From an uncultured Leptotrichia sp. (GTDB taxonomy: Bacteria; Fusobacteriota; Fusobacteriia; Fusobacteriales; Leptotrichiaceae): a stretch of 24,542 nucleotides of DNA. Location: NCBI GenBank assembly GCA_937925095.1, contig CALEXX010000016.1, forward strand, positions 1 through 24,542. The letters run 5' to 3'. The position numbers and the translations under genes are program-made. Of this stretch, positions 13,979-22,410 are shown in pieces. The notes below the pieces were generated by a model. It had not been told where the DNA came from and searched no databases. It saw only the letters and a list, made by a program, of their open reading frames with translations. Within the stretch, counting starts at the first letter, position 1; the number at the start of each line of letters is the position of its first letter.

Positions 13979-14725
13979 ATGAGTGAAAATAAGGAACAAT
14001 CCATAAACTTAAATATAATATTCAAAATAATTTATAAAAATATTTTTCTTATAGGAATAGTTACTGTTTTTATGGCTGGACTGGCAGGTTTTTATGCCTT
14101 TACAAGCAAATCCTTTAAAAGTGAAATTATTTTATATGGAAATGACAGAGTTTTAAATGAAATTGGGGAAAATTCCCAGTATTCACTAAACTCCTTTGAT
14201 TTCTTCAGATTTATACAAAAAAATTCAAAAACATTGACAAATACAAAACTTCCTGAGGAAAAATTTCTGAAGGAAATGTCAAAAAAACTGACAGCACAGA
14301 CAGAAACAGGAAATCCTACAGTTAAAGTTAAATTTTCCAATTCAAATAAAAATGAAGCAGAAAGCTTTTCAGAGGAATATGCCGTTCTTGCTGCAAAATA
14401 CCTTGCTACAAGGGAAGATGATTTTTTAGATAAACAGATTAAATTACTGGAAGAACAATATAACTTTATGGCAAATAATATTGATTTAAGAACAACTAAA
14501 GATTCATTGAGTGATACTCTTGTTTCAAGACTTGCATATTATAGACTTTTGAAAAGTGATACTTCTCCGCTTGTGAAACTTGTAAATATAAACGTAAAAC
14601 CTGCATTAAATAAAAAATTTGTTCTGGCAGGTGGAATTTTTGCAGGATTATTTTTAGGAATTTTAATTGCATTTATTAAAGAATTCTCCAAATCACTGGA
14701 TTGGAAAGATATAAAATCAAAATAA
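13979..14725 (+). CDS. Wzz/chain-length-determinant-like membrane protein (248 aa)
   Basis: Probably a polysaccharide co-polymerase of the Wzz family, controlling chain length of a surface glycan. It has the family topology: a short cytoplasmic start, one transmembrane segment (about 22-41), a large extracytoplasmic domain with a K-x-F-K-S-E-I strand and later a long Glu/Lys/Gln helix (about 145-185), then a K-P-A-L-N-K-K stretch and a second transmembrane segment (about 213-235, G-G-I-F-A-G-L-F-L-G). The short tail has no Walker motif, so there is no fused tyrosine kinase. AAAGGATA precedes the ATG at 13979. It stands without any glycosyltransferase genes, 19 bases before a PTS gene, which is odd. 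The family call comes from topology and the C-terminal motif. Confidence 0.65.
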   Translation: MSENKEQSINLNIIFKIIYKNIFLIGIVTVFMAGLAGFYAFTSKSFKSEIILYGNDRVLNEIGENSQYSLNSFDFFRFIQKNSKTLTNTKLPEEKFLKEMSKKLTAQTETGNPTVKVKFSNSNKNEAESFSEEYAVLAAKYLATREDDFLDKQIKLLEEQYNFMANNIDLRTTKDSLSDTLVSRLAYYRLLKSDTSPLVKLVNINVKPALNKKFVLAGGIFAGLFLGILIAFIKEFSKSLDWKDIKSK

Positions 14726-14744
14726 TAAACTATTAGGAGGAATT

Positions 14745-16574
14745 ATGAAAGATAAAGCTTCCAGTAAGCTTAAAACAATGGGAAAAGCTTCAATTTTTCC
14801 TATATCACTGCTACCTCTTGCCGGACTTTGTCTGGGATTGGGAACGTTATTTACAAACGCTGTCAATATTAAAATATATGGCCTTCAGAATATTTTAGGA
14901 AAAGTATATTTTGTTGGCGATACTCTTACTGTAACTAAAACTACGGCATTATACGAATGTCTGATTATTCTATCAAAACTTGGAAATGTAATTTTTTCAA
15001 ATCTTCCTCTGCTTTTTGCAATCGGAACAGCATTTGCATTTGCTAAATATGAAAAAACTACAGCTGCACTGATGGGAGGAGTATTCTTTCTGATTATGCA
15101 TCAGACAATTAACGGCCTCTTATCTACAACTATAATTCCAGGTATTTCACTAGTAGCTGATACTCCTGAAAATCCATATGCAATGCTTATGGCAGGACAA
15201 AGTGTCATACTTGGAATACAGTCACTACAGATGGGAATATTTGGAGGAATTATTGCAGGACTTATGACTGCAGGGATACATAGTAGATATTGTAAAATGA
15301 AATTATATTCAAACATGAATTCTCTTTCTGTTGCAGAATTCTTTAAACTGTCTAAACTTCCAGCATTACTGACTGTAATATGTGCCATTTTTACCGGAGT
15401 TGTTTCATATATTGTATGGCCACTTGTTCAAATGGGAGTTGCTAATTTAGGATTTTTTATAAAAAATACAGGATATATTGGAACCTTTCTATTTGGGTTC
15501 ATTGAAAGAATACTGATGCCTTTTGGGTTACAAAATGTCTTCTCTCTTCCTCTCATGTATACAAAAACAGGAGGAGAAATGGTTGCAGGAGGAATTTCCC
15601 TTCAAGGATTTCAGAATATGTTCCTGCATCATCTTACTGATCCTGCTACAAAGAAGTTTTCTGTTAATTATACAAGATTTATGACAGGAAAATATTTATT
15701 TATGATGTTTGGATTGCCTGCCGCTTCACTTGCAATGTACAATGCGGCTTCAAAGGATAGAAAAAAATTCATAGCCGGTTTACTTTTTTCAGTGGCACTT
15801 GTTTCATTCCTTGTTGGATTTACTGAACCACTTGAACTGCTTCTTCTATTTACTGCACCATTGTTATACGTAATACACATTATTCTTGCAGGACTTTCAT
15901 TTGTAGCAATGCAAGTTATGAATGTTGCAACAGGTATATCATTTTCCGGAGGACTGGCAGATTACTACTTATTTGGAGTATTACAAGGACAGGCAAAAAC
16001 AGGATTTACTGCTATTATTCCTTTGGGAATTACCTATTTCATAATCTATTACCTACTATTTAGAATTCTTATTTCAAAGTTTAATTTAAAAACTCTTGGA
16101 AGAGAAAATATAGTGCAATATGATAAAGAGATTAAAGTAGAAGAAATTATTCCTGCTGTAGATACTGTTACTGTTAGAAAACTTACTGAAGAAGAAATTA
16201 AAGCTGACAGTAGTCTTACTGTTGAAAATAAAGATAATGAAAATGCGACTGATGAGTCTAATAAAGCTTCTGAAAAAAATTCAGAAAAATCTGAAGAAGA
16301 AATTTCTGAAGAAAAAAATATTAGGGAGCTTGAAAAAACTGAAGCAATTCTTTTTGCTCTTGGTGGGAAGAATAATATAATAAAAATTGATAACTGCTCT
16401 TCCAGATTAAAGCTTGAAGTAAAAAATTCTTTTTTTGTTAATGATGCGGCTTTAAAAATTACCGGTGCACTAGGAGTTATAAAAAATAAGGAAAATGTGG
16501 AAGTTATTTATGGTCCTGCTACATCAGATATAAAAACAAGACTGGAAGAATATTTAAAAACAGACAAAAGTTAA
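14745..16574 (+). CDS. Glucose-family PTS transporter EIICB (609 aa)
   Basis: An inner-membrane sugar permease and phosphotransferase of the Glc (glucose/maltose/GlcNAc) family. EIIC covers about residues 1-440, with about ten membrane segments, R-F-M-T-G-K-Y and the substrate motif G-F-T-E-P at 358-362. A Lys/Glu/Ser-rich linker (about 450-520), unusually long and of low complexity, leads to EIIB. There the phosphorylated Cys551 lies in D-N-C-S-S-R-L. There is no EIIA domain, so EIIA must come from elsewhere. The segment that reads G-L-H-H in glucose and maltose permeases known to me is G-L-Q-N here (261-264), so the sugar may be different. AGGAGGAATT precedes the ATG. It is the second gene after the Wzz-like gene, and a terminator follows. 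Confidence 0.88.
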   Translation: MKDKASSKLKTMGKASIFPISLLPLAGLCLGLGTLFTNAVNIKIYGLQNILGKVYFVGDTLTVTKTTALYECLIILSKLGNVIFSNLPLLFAIGTAFAFAKYEKTTAALMGGVFFLIMHQTINGLLSTTIIPGISLVADTPENPYAMLMAGQSVILGIQSLQMGIFGGIIAGLMTAGIHSRYCKMKLYSNMNSLSVAEFFKLSKLPALLTVICAIFTGVVSYIVWPLVQMGVANLGFFIKNTGYIGTFLFGFIERILMPFGLQNVFSLPLMYTKTGGEMVAGGISLQGFQNMFLHHLTDPATKKFSVNYTRFMTGKYLFMMFGLPAASLAMYNAASKDRKKFIAGLLFSVALVSFLVGFTEPLELLLLFTAPLLYVIHIILAGLSFVAMQVMNVATGISFSGGLADYYLFGVLQGQAKTGFTAIIPLGITYFIIYYLLFRILISKFNLKTLGRENIVQYDKEIKVEEIIPAVDTVTVRKLTEEEIKADSSLTVENKDNENATDESNKASEKNSEKSEEEISEEKNIRELEKTEAILFALGGKNNIIKIDNCSSRLKLEVKNSFFVNDAALKITGALGVIKNKENVEVIYGPATSDIKTRLEEYLKTDKS

Positions 16575-16591
16575 AAAATATAAATTTAATA

Positions 16592-16741
16592 TATAAAAAC
16601 CATATTTATTCTTTTACTGGAATTTCACTTATACAAAACAGTCATTCATAAAGAAAAAGTCAAAATTTACCTGAAAAATTAGGTTATTGACTTTTTTTTG
16701 AATTGTGAAATTCTAAATAATTTATAAATATGGTTTTTACA
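16592..16741. repeat. 150-bp nested palindrome between convergent genes
   Basis: Three nested inverted repeats share one centre. The outer arms 16592-16609 and 16724-16741 match at 17 of 18 bases, the middle arms are GAATTTCAC (16620-16628) with GTGAAATTC (16705-16713), and the core is the terminator hairpin at 16654-16699. The right edge touches the stop of the next gene. It could be a miniature inverted-repeat element that supplies a terminator, or an elaborate bidirectional terminator. Confidence 0.7.
16654..16699. terminator. Bidirectional terminator after the PTS gene
   Basis: AAAAAGTCAA (16654-16663) pairs with TTGACTTTTT (16687-16696), with an inner ACCT/AGGT stem. A T tract follows on the plus strand and A-rich arms allow function on the minus strand for the convergent gene cluster. 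Confidence 0.87.
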
Positions 16742-17089
16742 TTATTTTCTAATTTTTTTTCTATACAGTAAAATTCCGATTATTATAAAAAAGCTACTAT
16801 ACAGGGTAATAAAACTAAGATAAAAATCTCTATTTATCAATACAGCTACAAATGCAGCTATTGAAATCAATATTAATATCAATTTATTTATATTACGTAA
16901 TATTCTAGCACATAAATACCCTATTGAAACTGATATTATTGAAAGAATAATAAGTATAAGTAACCCTTCTCCATGCAAGGAATAAGATAAATAAACAGAA
17001 AACTTTAACAACTCTGCTTTTGCATGTAACAAATAAAGAAAAATAAAATAAATCGTTAATTTTAATATTAATATCATATTTTTCCCCAT
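16742..17089 (-). CDS. Small polytopic membrane protein (up to 115 aa)
   Basis: Not recognised. Four hydrophobic segments are visible (about 5-22, 42-62, 68-86 and 90-108), separated by short basic loops, with a R-K-K-I-R-K tail; it should sit in the inner membrane. The start is ambiguous: the ATG at 17089 has only a weak GGTG, while the ATG at residue 5 has GGGGA 5 bases upstream. It lies 15 bases after the nucleoside hydrolase gene and so is the last gene of that unit. A role in nucleoside or base transport is possible but only from position; it is too small to be a known transporter on its own. Confidence 0.6.
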   Translation of the reverse strand: MGKNMILILKLTIYFIFLYLLHAKAELLKFSVYLSYSLHGEGLLILIILSIISVSIGYLCARILRNINKLILILISIAAFVAVLINRDFYLSFITLYSSFFIIIGILLYRKKIRK

Positions 17090-17104
17090 ACTTACACCAT
17101 AAAA

Positions 17105-18043
17105 TTAGTACAATTTTATTATTTCATATAAAAGATTCCAGAATTTTTCCAGATTAATTTTCTTTCCTGCCATAATAACATTACCTTTTTGATTTTCTTT
17201 ATTTTCACAGTTACAGCTGCTACATACTGTCTGACCATACTTTTCAGAATCTTTGATTTCAACCCTACATTCTACTTCTTCAACTTCAACAATACTTTCA
17301 TCAATTATATAAGCCAATGTCACAACATCATGTAATGTATGATAGATAAAATTCCCATTTTCATCATATCTTTTTGGGAAATGCAGACTTTGATATAAGA
17401 AGTCACTTGCTTTTGTGTTTGTAGCCTGAATTTTATTTACAATTTCAACATCAGGCATTGTCTTATTTGTAATATCAAGCCCCATCATTACAATTGGTAC
17501 TCCTGATGAAAATACAATATGAGCTGCTTCAGGATCGGCATATATGTTAAATTCAGCATAAGGAGTATGATTTCCGGCACCACAGCTTCCACCCATAAGA
17601 ACTATTCTTTTAATTTTTCCTTTTATTTCAGGCTCAAGTCTCAATGCCATTGCGATATTTGTCAAAGGTCCAACAGGAACAAGTGTAATTTTTTCTTCGC
17701 TGTTTAAAAGGGTATCCACTATGAAATTCACTGCATGCTTTTTTTCAATCTTTCTTTCTGTACCAGGTAATTTTATTCCGTCAAGTCCTGTTTCTCCATG
17801 AAAATCACTTGCAATAACCTGTTTTCTTACAAGCGGACCTTTCGCTCCACCATACACATGTGTATCAAATCCAAAATAATCGCATATTCTCAACGCATTA
17901 TTTGTTACATTTTCATAAGTCTGATTTCCTGCAACTACTGTTATTCCTAATAAATCCAATTTTTCATGAAGTCCTGCCACCATTATTGCAATCGCATCAT
18001 CATGTCCCGGATCACAGTCTAAAATTATCTTTTCTTTTAACAT
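17105..18043 (-). CDS. Ribonucleoside hydrolase, IunH/Rih family (312 aa)
   Basis: Cleaves the N-glycosidic bond of a nucleoside to ribose and free base, in the cytoplasm. The N-terminal calcium site D-C-D-P-G-H-D-D supplies Asp9, Asp11, Asp15 and Asp16. Other family blocks are G-N-Q at about 39-41, H-G-E-T-G-L-D-G, the V-G-P-L-T-N-I-A motif, L-M-G-G-S, E-F-N-I-Y-A-D-P-E-A-A, and H-D-V-V-T near residue 240. Length is normal. AAGGAGAG precedes the ATG at 18043. A C-S-S-C-N-C stretch near 271 is unusual; the paralogue at 23683 has only one cysteine there. It lies 72 bases below yjjW. Purine or pyrimidine preference is not evident. Confidence 0.93.
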   Translation of the reverse strand: MLKEKIILDCDPGHDDAIAIMVAGLHEKLDLLGITVVAGNQTYENVTNNALRICDYFGFDTHVYGGAKGPLVRKQVIASDFHGETGLDGIKLPGTERKIEKKHAVNFIVDTLLNSEEKITLVPVGPLTNIAMALRLEPEIKGKIKRIVLMGGSCGAGNHTPYAEFNIYADPEAAHIVFSSGVPIVMMGLDITNKTMPDVEIVNKIQATNTKASDFLYQSLHFPKRYDENGNFIYHTLHDVVTLAYIIDESIVEVEEVECRVEIKDSEKYGQTVCSSCNCENKENQKGNVIMAGKKINLEKFWNLLYEIIKLY

Positions 18044-18115
18044 ACCTATCTCTCCTTCTCTAAATATATATTTTGTTACTATCTTTGACTTCTTTTTATC
18101 CTAAAATCTTACATA

Positions 18116-18847
18116 TCACACAATTACAACATCTTTTAATCCATTTTTTACTGCAATTCTTTTAAGTTTATTCATATAGGCATCATTTGGGGTATAAGCT
18201 TTCAGAACATCTTCCCTGACACCATTCTGACGGAATTTTATAATCTTGTATTTTATATCACTGTTACATTCTGCAATAAGTTTACTTATATTATCAACCA
18301 TTTTTTCATTATCAGTTATTTCAGGCACAATTACTGTCCTTACTTCGTAAATCTTATCTAGTCCTGCTAAAAACCTGAAATTTTCAATGACAGTCCTATT
18401 TGTCGTTCCTGTGATAAGATTATGCTCCTCTTCAGTAAATCCCTTTATATCTATCATTACCTTATCCAGCACTTCTACAAATTTCTTCTTTTCCTCAGTC
18501 CAAAGTTGAAATGAACAGTTGCTGTCCACAAAGCAGGTCAATCTTGGCCATTTCTCCTTCACTGATGTAAAAAGTTCTGTTAAAAATCTCCATTGTAATG
18601 TACATTCTCCACCTGAAACAGTAATTCCAGATATAAAGGAAGAAACTTCCGAGATTTCCTTCATAATTTCTTCCACAGTCATTGGAGTTACATCATCAGA
18701 ACAGTTTCCTTCCTTCATTATTTCAATTGTTTCAGGATTATGACAATATAGGCAGTCAAAATTACATCCCTGAAAAAATATTGACAGCCTGTTACCTGGG
18801 CCGTCAACATTACTGAAGGGTATTATTTTGTTAACAATCCCTTTCAT
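18116..18847 (-). CDS. yjjW: YjjW-type glycyl radical enzyme activase (243 aa)
   Basis: A radical SAM enzyme that should install the glycyl radical on the YjjI protein encoded just upstream. The cluster motif C-N-F-D-C-L-Y-C places the 4Fe-4S ligands at Cys28, Cys32 and Cys35. D-G-P-G precedes it, and the SAM-binding G-G-E (S-G-G-E-C) follows near residue 78. The extra ferredoxin-like cysteine insert that many activases carry after the radical SAM motif is absent, which explains the size below E. coli YjjW (about 290). Its ATG overlaps the yjjI stop by one base (TAATG), showing translational coupling. Confidence 0.9.
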   Translation of the reverse strand: MKGIVNKIIPFSNVDGPGNRLSIFFQGCNFDCLYCHNPETIEIMKEGNCSDDVTPMTVEEIMKEISEVSSFISGITVSGGECTLQWRFLTELFTSVKEKWPRLTCFVDSNCSFQLWTEEKKKFVEVLDKVMIDIKGFTEEEHNLITGTTNRTVIENFRFLAGLDKIYEVRTVIVPEITDNEKMVDNISKLIAECNSDIKYKIIKFRQNGVREDVLKAYTPNDAYMNKLKRIAVKNGLKDVVIV

Positions 18848-20349
18848 TATTCATTTCCTCTCACTTTTCTTTCTAATATTTTAGAATTTTCCCTTGCTCC
18901 CAGTCCAAATACAACTGTCTGCTGTATAACCTGCTCATTCTTGTATAATTTTTCCATTTCAGATTTCTTTACAAGATATCCTGTTATTCTTATTACATCA
19001 GCATCTGTGGAGTAAACAGAGAAATATCTCATTCCTTCCTTAAATGCACCTTTTATAATATCAAGAATTGAAGCCGGATTTTTAGAAGACATTTCATCAA
19101 ATGGGAAAATATCTCCTATTCCTGATTTAAAATAAGGGTGGAATTTAGCAGTCTGTTTTATATGTTTAGGTAAAGCCGGTTCATCTCCTATAGGAATTCT
19201 GCATCCTGGACTTATTCCGGCATCTGTATCTATTCCTACCTGAGCATGAAGTACATAATGATTATCAGTTATTTCACAGTATTCTGTCTTGTAGTTATGT
19301 ACTAATTCCTGTAGTCTTTCAATAACTTTAACTCCAAGTTCATCAGCATATTCACTCCATCCAAACTTGTCTTCCTTTTTTTCTGCACCTATTATTTTAT
19401 TTACACATTCAGCAAGTCCTACTACTCCAAACATTCCGCTGAATCTATCCCTATGAATCAAACCTTCTTTTACAAGGAAACTTGTATCAAAGAATCCGCT
19501 TTCTTCCACAAGAAACTTAACTCTTTTATCCATATAGCTTGCCATTCTTTTAACAGCTTCAGGCAATGCATTGTTAAGTAAATCTTCCTCATCTTTTGCT
19601 TCATTTGCCAATTTTGCAAGATTAAGTCTTACAAGCGTATAAGCTCCACCACCTATGCTAAGCCCATTGTAGCAGCTTGCTATTGCATAGTCTTCTCCAT
19701 AAAAGTCCTTTCTGAACATTTTATTATTTGCAAAACTAGGTTTAGCAACTTTTAAACTTGTTTCAATTCCCAATATTGCAAAATCATCAGGGGTCACTTC
19801 TTCATCATATTTCAATGTCAGGTTAGGAGTCATTGTATTAAGCTCAGCTGTTGCTCTCATTATCATTTCTCCTGCCTTTGTTTTGTGTGGTCCTAAATTT
19901 GCGTGACAGAAGGAATCTGTAATAGTTCTGTCAATTTGAAGAAGGAATAGCTTAATAGCTTTATATGCTTCTTCCTCATCTTTTATGTATGGCTCAAGCA
20001 ACGTATCAAGATTTCCAAGATAAACTGGATACGTAGTTATGGAAGGTACATGATTATACAATATAAGTAAATTAGTTGTAGCTTCCCATATATCCTTTGC
20101 AGGTTTTATTTCAAGAAATTTACTTCCCTGTTTCATAAACACTTCATAGTCAGGTGTAATGTATCTTGCCCTGTATGGAGCATTTCCCTCAAATAAATCA
20201 CAAATTATGCCTTTATCTCTATATTCCTGAATTTCAGGTGTGATTCCAAGAACATCAAGTGTAGCTTCAGCAGCTCCTGCCAACGTTCTTAGCTTCTGTT
20301 CATAAGTTAGAACTCTATTTTTAACGATAGATAAAATTTGATCCGACAT
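18847..20349 (-). CDS. yjjI: YjjI-family glycyl radical enzyme (500 aa)
   Basis: An oxygen-sensitive glycyl radical enzyme of the short YjjI (DUF3029) family; the reaction is, to my knowledge, not established. The radical-bearing glycine should be Gly457 in R-I-T-G-Y. The likely thiyl cysteine is Cys226 in A-S-C-Y-N-G-L. Length matches E. coli YjjI (about 516), shorter than pyruvate formate-lyase (760). AGAGGAGGAC gives a strong ribosome site before the ATG at 20349. It is the first gene of a unit with its activase and then a nucleoside hydrolase. In E. coli yjjI-yjjW lies beside the deo (nucleoside catabolism) genes, so the shared context suggests a part in nucleoside or pentose breakdown. 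That function is inference. Confidence 0.92.
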   Translation of the reverse strand: MSDQILSIVKNRVLTYEQKLRTLAGAAEATLDVLGITPEIQEYRDKGIICDLFEGNAPYRARYITPDYEVFMKQGSKFLEIKPAKDIWEATTNLLILYNHVPSITTYPVYLGNLDTLLEPYIKDEEEAYKAIKLFLLQIDRTITDSFCHANLGPHKTKAGEMIMRATAELNTMTPNLTLKYDEEVTPDDFAILGIETSLKVAKPSFANNKMFRKDFYGEDYAIASCYNGLSIGGGAYTLVRLNLAKLANEAKDEEDLLNNALPEAVKRMASYMDKRVKFLVEESGFFDTSFLVKEGLIHRDRFSGMFGVVGLAECVNKIIGAEKKEDKFGWSEYADELGVKVIERLQELVHNYKTEYCEITDNHYVLHAQVGIDTDAGISPGCRIPIGDEPALPKHIKQTAKFHPYFKSGIGDIFPFDEMSSKNPASILDIIKGAFKEGMRYFSVYSTDADVIRITGYLVKKSEMEKLYKNEQVIQQTVVFGLGARENSKILERKVRGNE

Positions 20350-20450
20350 AAAAGTCCTCCTCTAAATAAATTCTTTTCCTGTACTTTTTCCTGTATATTT
20401 TAAATCAAAATCCCAAATTGATTTTCTATTTGTCTTTTCTTCATACAAAT

Positions 20451-20459
20451 ATTGTACCA
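20451..20459 (-). promoter_or_regulatory. Candidate yjjI promoter (extended -10)
   Basis: On the minus strand TGGTACAAT gives an extended -10 about 100 bases before the yjjI ATG, the same TGnTACAAT form as at metH. The -35 is weak. Confidence 0.5.
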
Positions 20460-20552
20460 CATTTTTTTTATAAATGGTAGAGAATTTTGAAAATATTGGC
20501 TTAAATAAGAAAAAATAAGGACTCCTCTCAGAAGAAAATTTAAGAAACAATA

Positions 20553-20581
20553 TGAAAATTATATTTATAAATATGTTTTCA
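20553..20581. repeat. 29-bp near-palindrome between lacI and yjjI
   Basis: TGAAAA and TTTTCA flank the perfect 14-bp palindrome ATATTTATAAATAT (20561-20574). It is 50 bases past the lacI stop and about 95 bases upstream of the yjjI -10. It may be a regulator site or a weak terminator. The remainder of 20350-20629 shows no gene. Confidence 0.3.
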
Positions 20582-20629
20582 CTTATTTTCTTTATATTCT
20601 CTTCATTTTGAGACAGTCCTTTTTCATTA

Positions 20630-21583
20630 TTAAAGATTTATTTCAACTGTTGTATCTGAAGTATCATTTTTCAGTAATGATTCCAATATTTCTATACTTT
20701 TTTTAGATAATTCTGAAAATGGTATATCATAAGACACTATTTTTTCATCAATAAATCTTATAATTTCGTTATCTTCAAAAGTTGCAATTTCCATGCTTTC
20801 AGGATTTATATTTAATTCTTTTAAAGCCTTTAAAAATCCTAATGTCATTGAGTTATTAGAAATATATATGGCATTTATTTCTCTTTTCAAAATTTCTTTT
20901 CCTAAATTATAACCACTTTCTAATGTAAAATCTCCATAGAGTACTAATTTTTTATCATACTTAATCCCATTATCTTTCAGAGCTTTTTTATAGCCATCTA
21001 ATCTTTCTTTTGCTGTACTTATAGTTTGAGGTCCTGCTAAAAAGCCTATTTTTTTCTTTCCAAGTTTTATAAATTTTTCTATAACTCCATAAGATGAATA
21101 AAAATTTTCAAAAAATACTCCAGGCATCTGTTTATCTATTTTTCTATCAATCAACACTAATGGAATTTTTGAAGATATCTGATCAAAAAAATTAATTTTA
21201 TCGTATGAATTTTGTGTTACAGCAATGATTATACCTTTAACTCTCTGTTCTATAAATAATTCGATATATTTTTTCTGTAATTTGAAATTTTCATTGGAAC
21301 ATCCTAAAATAATATTTAAATTTCTGTTATTTGCTTCATCAACTATTCCATCCATTATACTTGCAAAATATAAGTTTTTTATATCGGGAACTATAACTCC
21401 TATTGTATTATTCTCATTTTTAGAAAGATTACGTGCAATTATGTTAGGATAGTAGTTATTTTCTTTTATAATTTGATTTATTCTTTCTTTTGTTTCTTCT
21501 TTTACATTATTATTATTATTTATTACCCTTGAGACAGTTGCAACAGAAACATTTGCCAGTCTCGCTATATCCTGTATTCTCAT
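20630..21583 (-). CDS. LacI/GalR-family transcriptional regulator (317 aa)
   Basis: A DNA-binding repressor responding to a sugar-like ligand. Residues 1-53 are the LacI helix-turn-helix (I-Q-D-I-A-R-L-A-N-V-S-V-A-T-V-S-R-V-I-N) and the hinge helix with Y-P-N-I-I-A-R-N-L. Residues 60-317 form the periplasmic-binding-like ligand domain (T-I-G-V-I-V-P-D at the start, G-F-L-A-G-P near the middle). It is slightly shorter than usual (330-340), missing the far C-terminal strand. The promoter and two operator-like boxes lie just upstream, implying autoregulation. It separates the peptidase/hydrolase genes from yjjI, so both groups may be its targets, but no AACGGTG box was found in front of yjjI or the hydrolase at 18043. 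Confidence 0.92.
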   Translation of the reverse strand: MRIQDIARLANVSVATVSRVINNNNNVKEETKERINQIIKENNYYPNIIARNLSKNENNTIGVIVPDIKNLYFASIMDGIVDEANNRNLNIILGCSNENFKLQKKYIELFIEQRVKGIIIAVTQNSYDKINFFDQISSKIPLVLIDRKIDKQMPGVFFENFYSSYGVIEKFIKLGKKKIGFLAGPQTISTAKERLDGYKKALKDNGIKYDKKLVLYGDFTLESGYNLGKEILKREINAIYISNNSMTLGFLKALKELNINPESMEIATFEDNEIIRFIDEKIVSYDIPFSELSKKSIEILESLLKNDTSDTTVEINL

Positions 21584-21588
21584 AATAC

Positions 21589-21632
21589 CACCGTTTCAGT
21601 TTTATTTCATATTATTTTATATTTTAACGGTG
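21589..21632. promoter_or_regulatory. Two operator-like boxes for the LacI-family regulator
   Basis: CACCGTT (21589-21595) and AACGGTG (21626-21632) are exact inverted copies 30 bases apart. One lies in the promoter spacer; the other overlaps the ribosome site (GGTGG) of the regulator gene. The extended box TGAAACGGTGG resembles half of the TGAAACCGGTTTCA-type LacI-family operators. Confidence 0.55.
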
Positions 21633-21642
21633 TATTTGTCAA
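21614..21642 (-). promoter_or_regulatory. lacI-family gene promoter
   Basis: Perfect TTGACA (21642-21637), exactly 17 bases, TAAAAT (21619-21614) on the minus strand, with the start expected near 21607, about 24 bases before the ATG. Confidence 0.8.
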
Positions 21643-21649
21643 CTTTTAT

Positions 21650-22393
21650 TTATGAAGTAAGCCATTTTATAATATTCTGCCATAACTTATCGTAATATTT
21701 CCATTCTACAAATTCTTTTGACCCCCAGTGAGGTGCACAGTCAGAAGTAAAAGCAACGCTTTTTCCTTTTCCAAACTTTCCTGTTGCTATAAATGGATCT
21801 TCATCTATAAGAGCTATTACTTCTCCTTTTGTGTTATCAGAAAGAGTTTTATTATATCCTAGGAAGAAAGGAAATTCACCTTCTATGCCTTCAAATATTT
21901 CATGTTTTGCTACAATTTTTGGTACAATTCCTTCAGGTCTTTCAACCCTATCATCATATTTTAATAAGTCCACAGGCAGAATATCCCTTACTTCTGTTTC
22001 TCCATATCTTGTCTTAGCATCAATCCCGGTAAAAGACATATATCCGCCTATCATGCAGAAACCTCCGCCGTTTTCTACATATTCCTTTATTAGTTTACAT
22101 CTGTTAGGTGTTTTTTCACTTCTTGAAAACGTTGCTGAAGGTAGCAATAAAGTATTTGAACCTATATCTGACAATATTACAACATCATATTCTGAAATTT
22201 CTTCTTTAGTTTTTGGAAATTTTTCACTCGCATGATGATTCGGAATGAAAGTTACCTGATGATTTACTTTTTCAAGAGCTTCCTTTAACCATTTCACTCC
22301 TTCTTCATAAACACTGGTAGTAAATGTATCAAATCCTTTTATATGTATTGTATGACTTGTCCATGATTCTCCCGCTATCAATATTTTTGACAT
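21650..22393 (-). CDS. Glutamine amidotransferase-like protein, DUF1355/ThuA-like (247 aa)
   Basis: A cytoplasmic protein of the class I glutamine-amidotransferase-like superfamily (the group I know as PF07090/DUF1355). It starts with a Rossmann strand (K-I-L-I-A-G-E-S-W), then S-E-Y-D-V-V-I-L-S-D-I-G-S and the elbow-like G-G-G-F-C-M-I-G-G-Y segment near residues 108-117, whose cysteine is one residue beyond the G-G-G. The last third has G-K-F-G-K-G-K-S-V-A-F-T-S-D-C-A-P-H-W-G, typical of the family. No enzymatic activity is established for it. AGGAGGGAAAT precedes the ATG at 22393. It lies 17 bases after the M20 peptidase gene, so the two are co-transcribed. Confidence 0.78.
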   Translation of the reverse strand: MSKILIAGESWTSHTIHIKGFDTFTTSVYEEGVKWLKEALEKVNHQVTFIPNHHASEKFPKTKEEISEYDVVILSDIGSNTLLLPSATFSRSEKTPNRCKLIKEYVENGGGFCMIGGYMSFTGIDAKTRYGETEVRDILPVDLLKYDDRVERPEGIVPKIVAKHEIFEGIEGEFPFFLGYNKTLSDNTKGEVIALIDEDPFIATGKFGKGKSVAFTSDCAPHWGSKEFVEWKYYDKLWQNIIKWLTS

Positions 22394-22410
22394 ATTTCCC
22401 TCCTATTTTC

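Noticed and set aside
20362..20550. 62-codon minus-strand frame upstream of yjjI
   Set aside because: It covers the yjjI promoter and leader, has no ribosome site, and its sequence has no family features.
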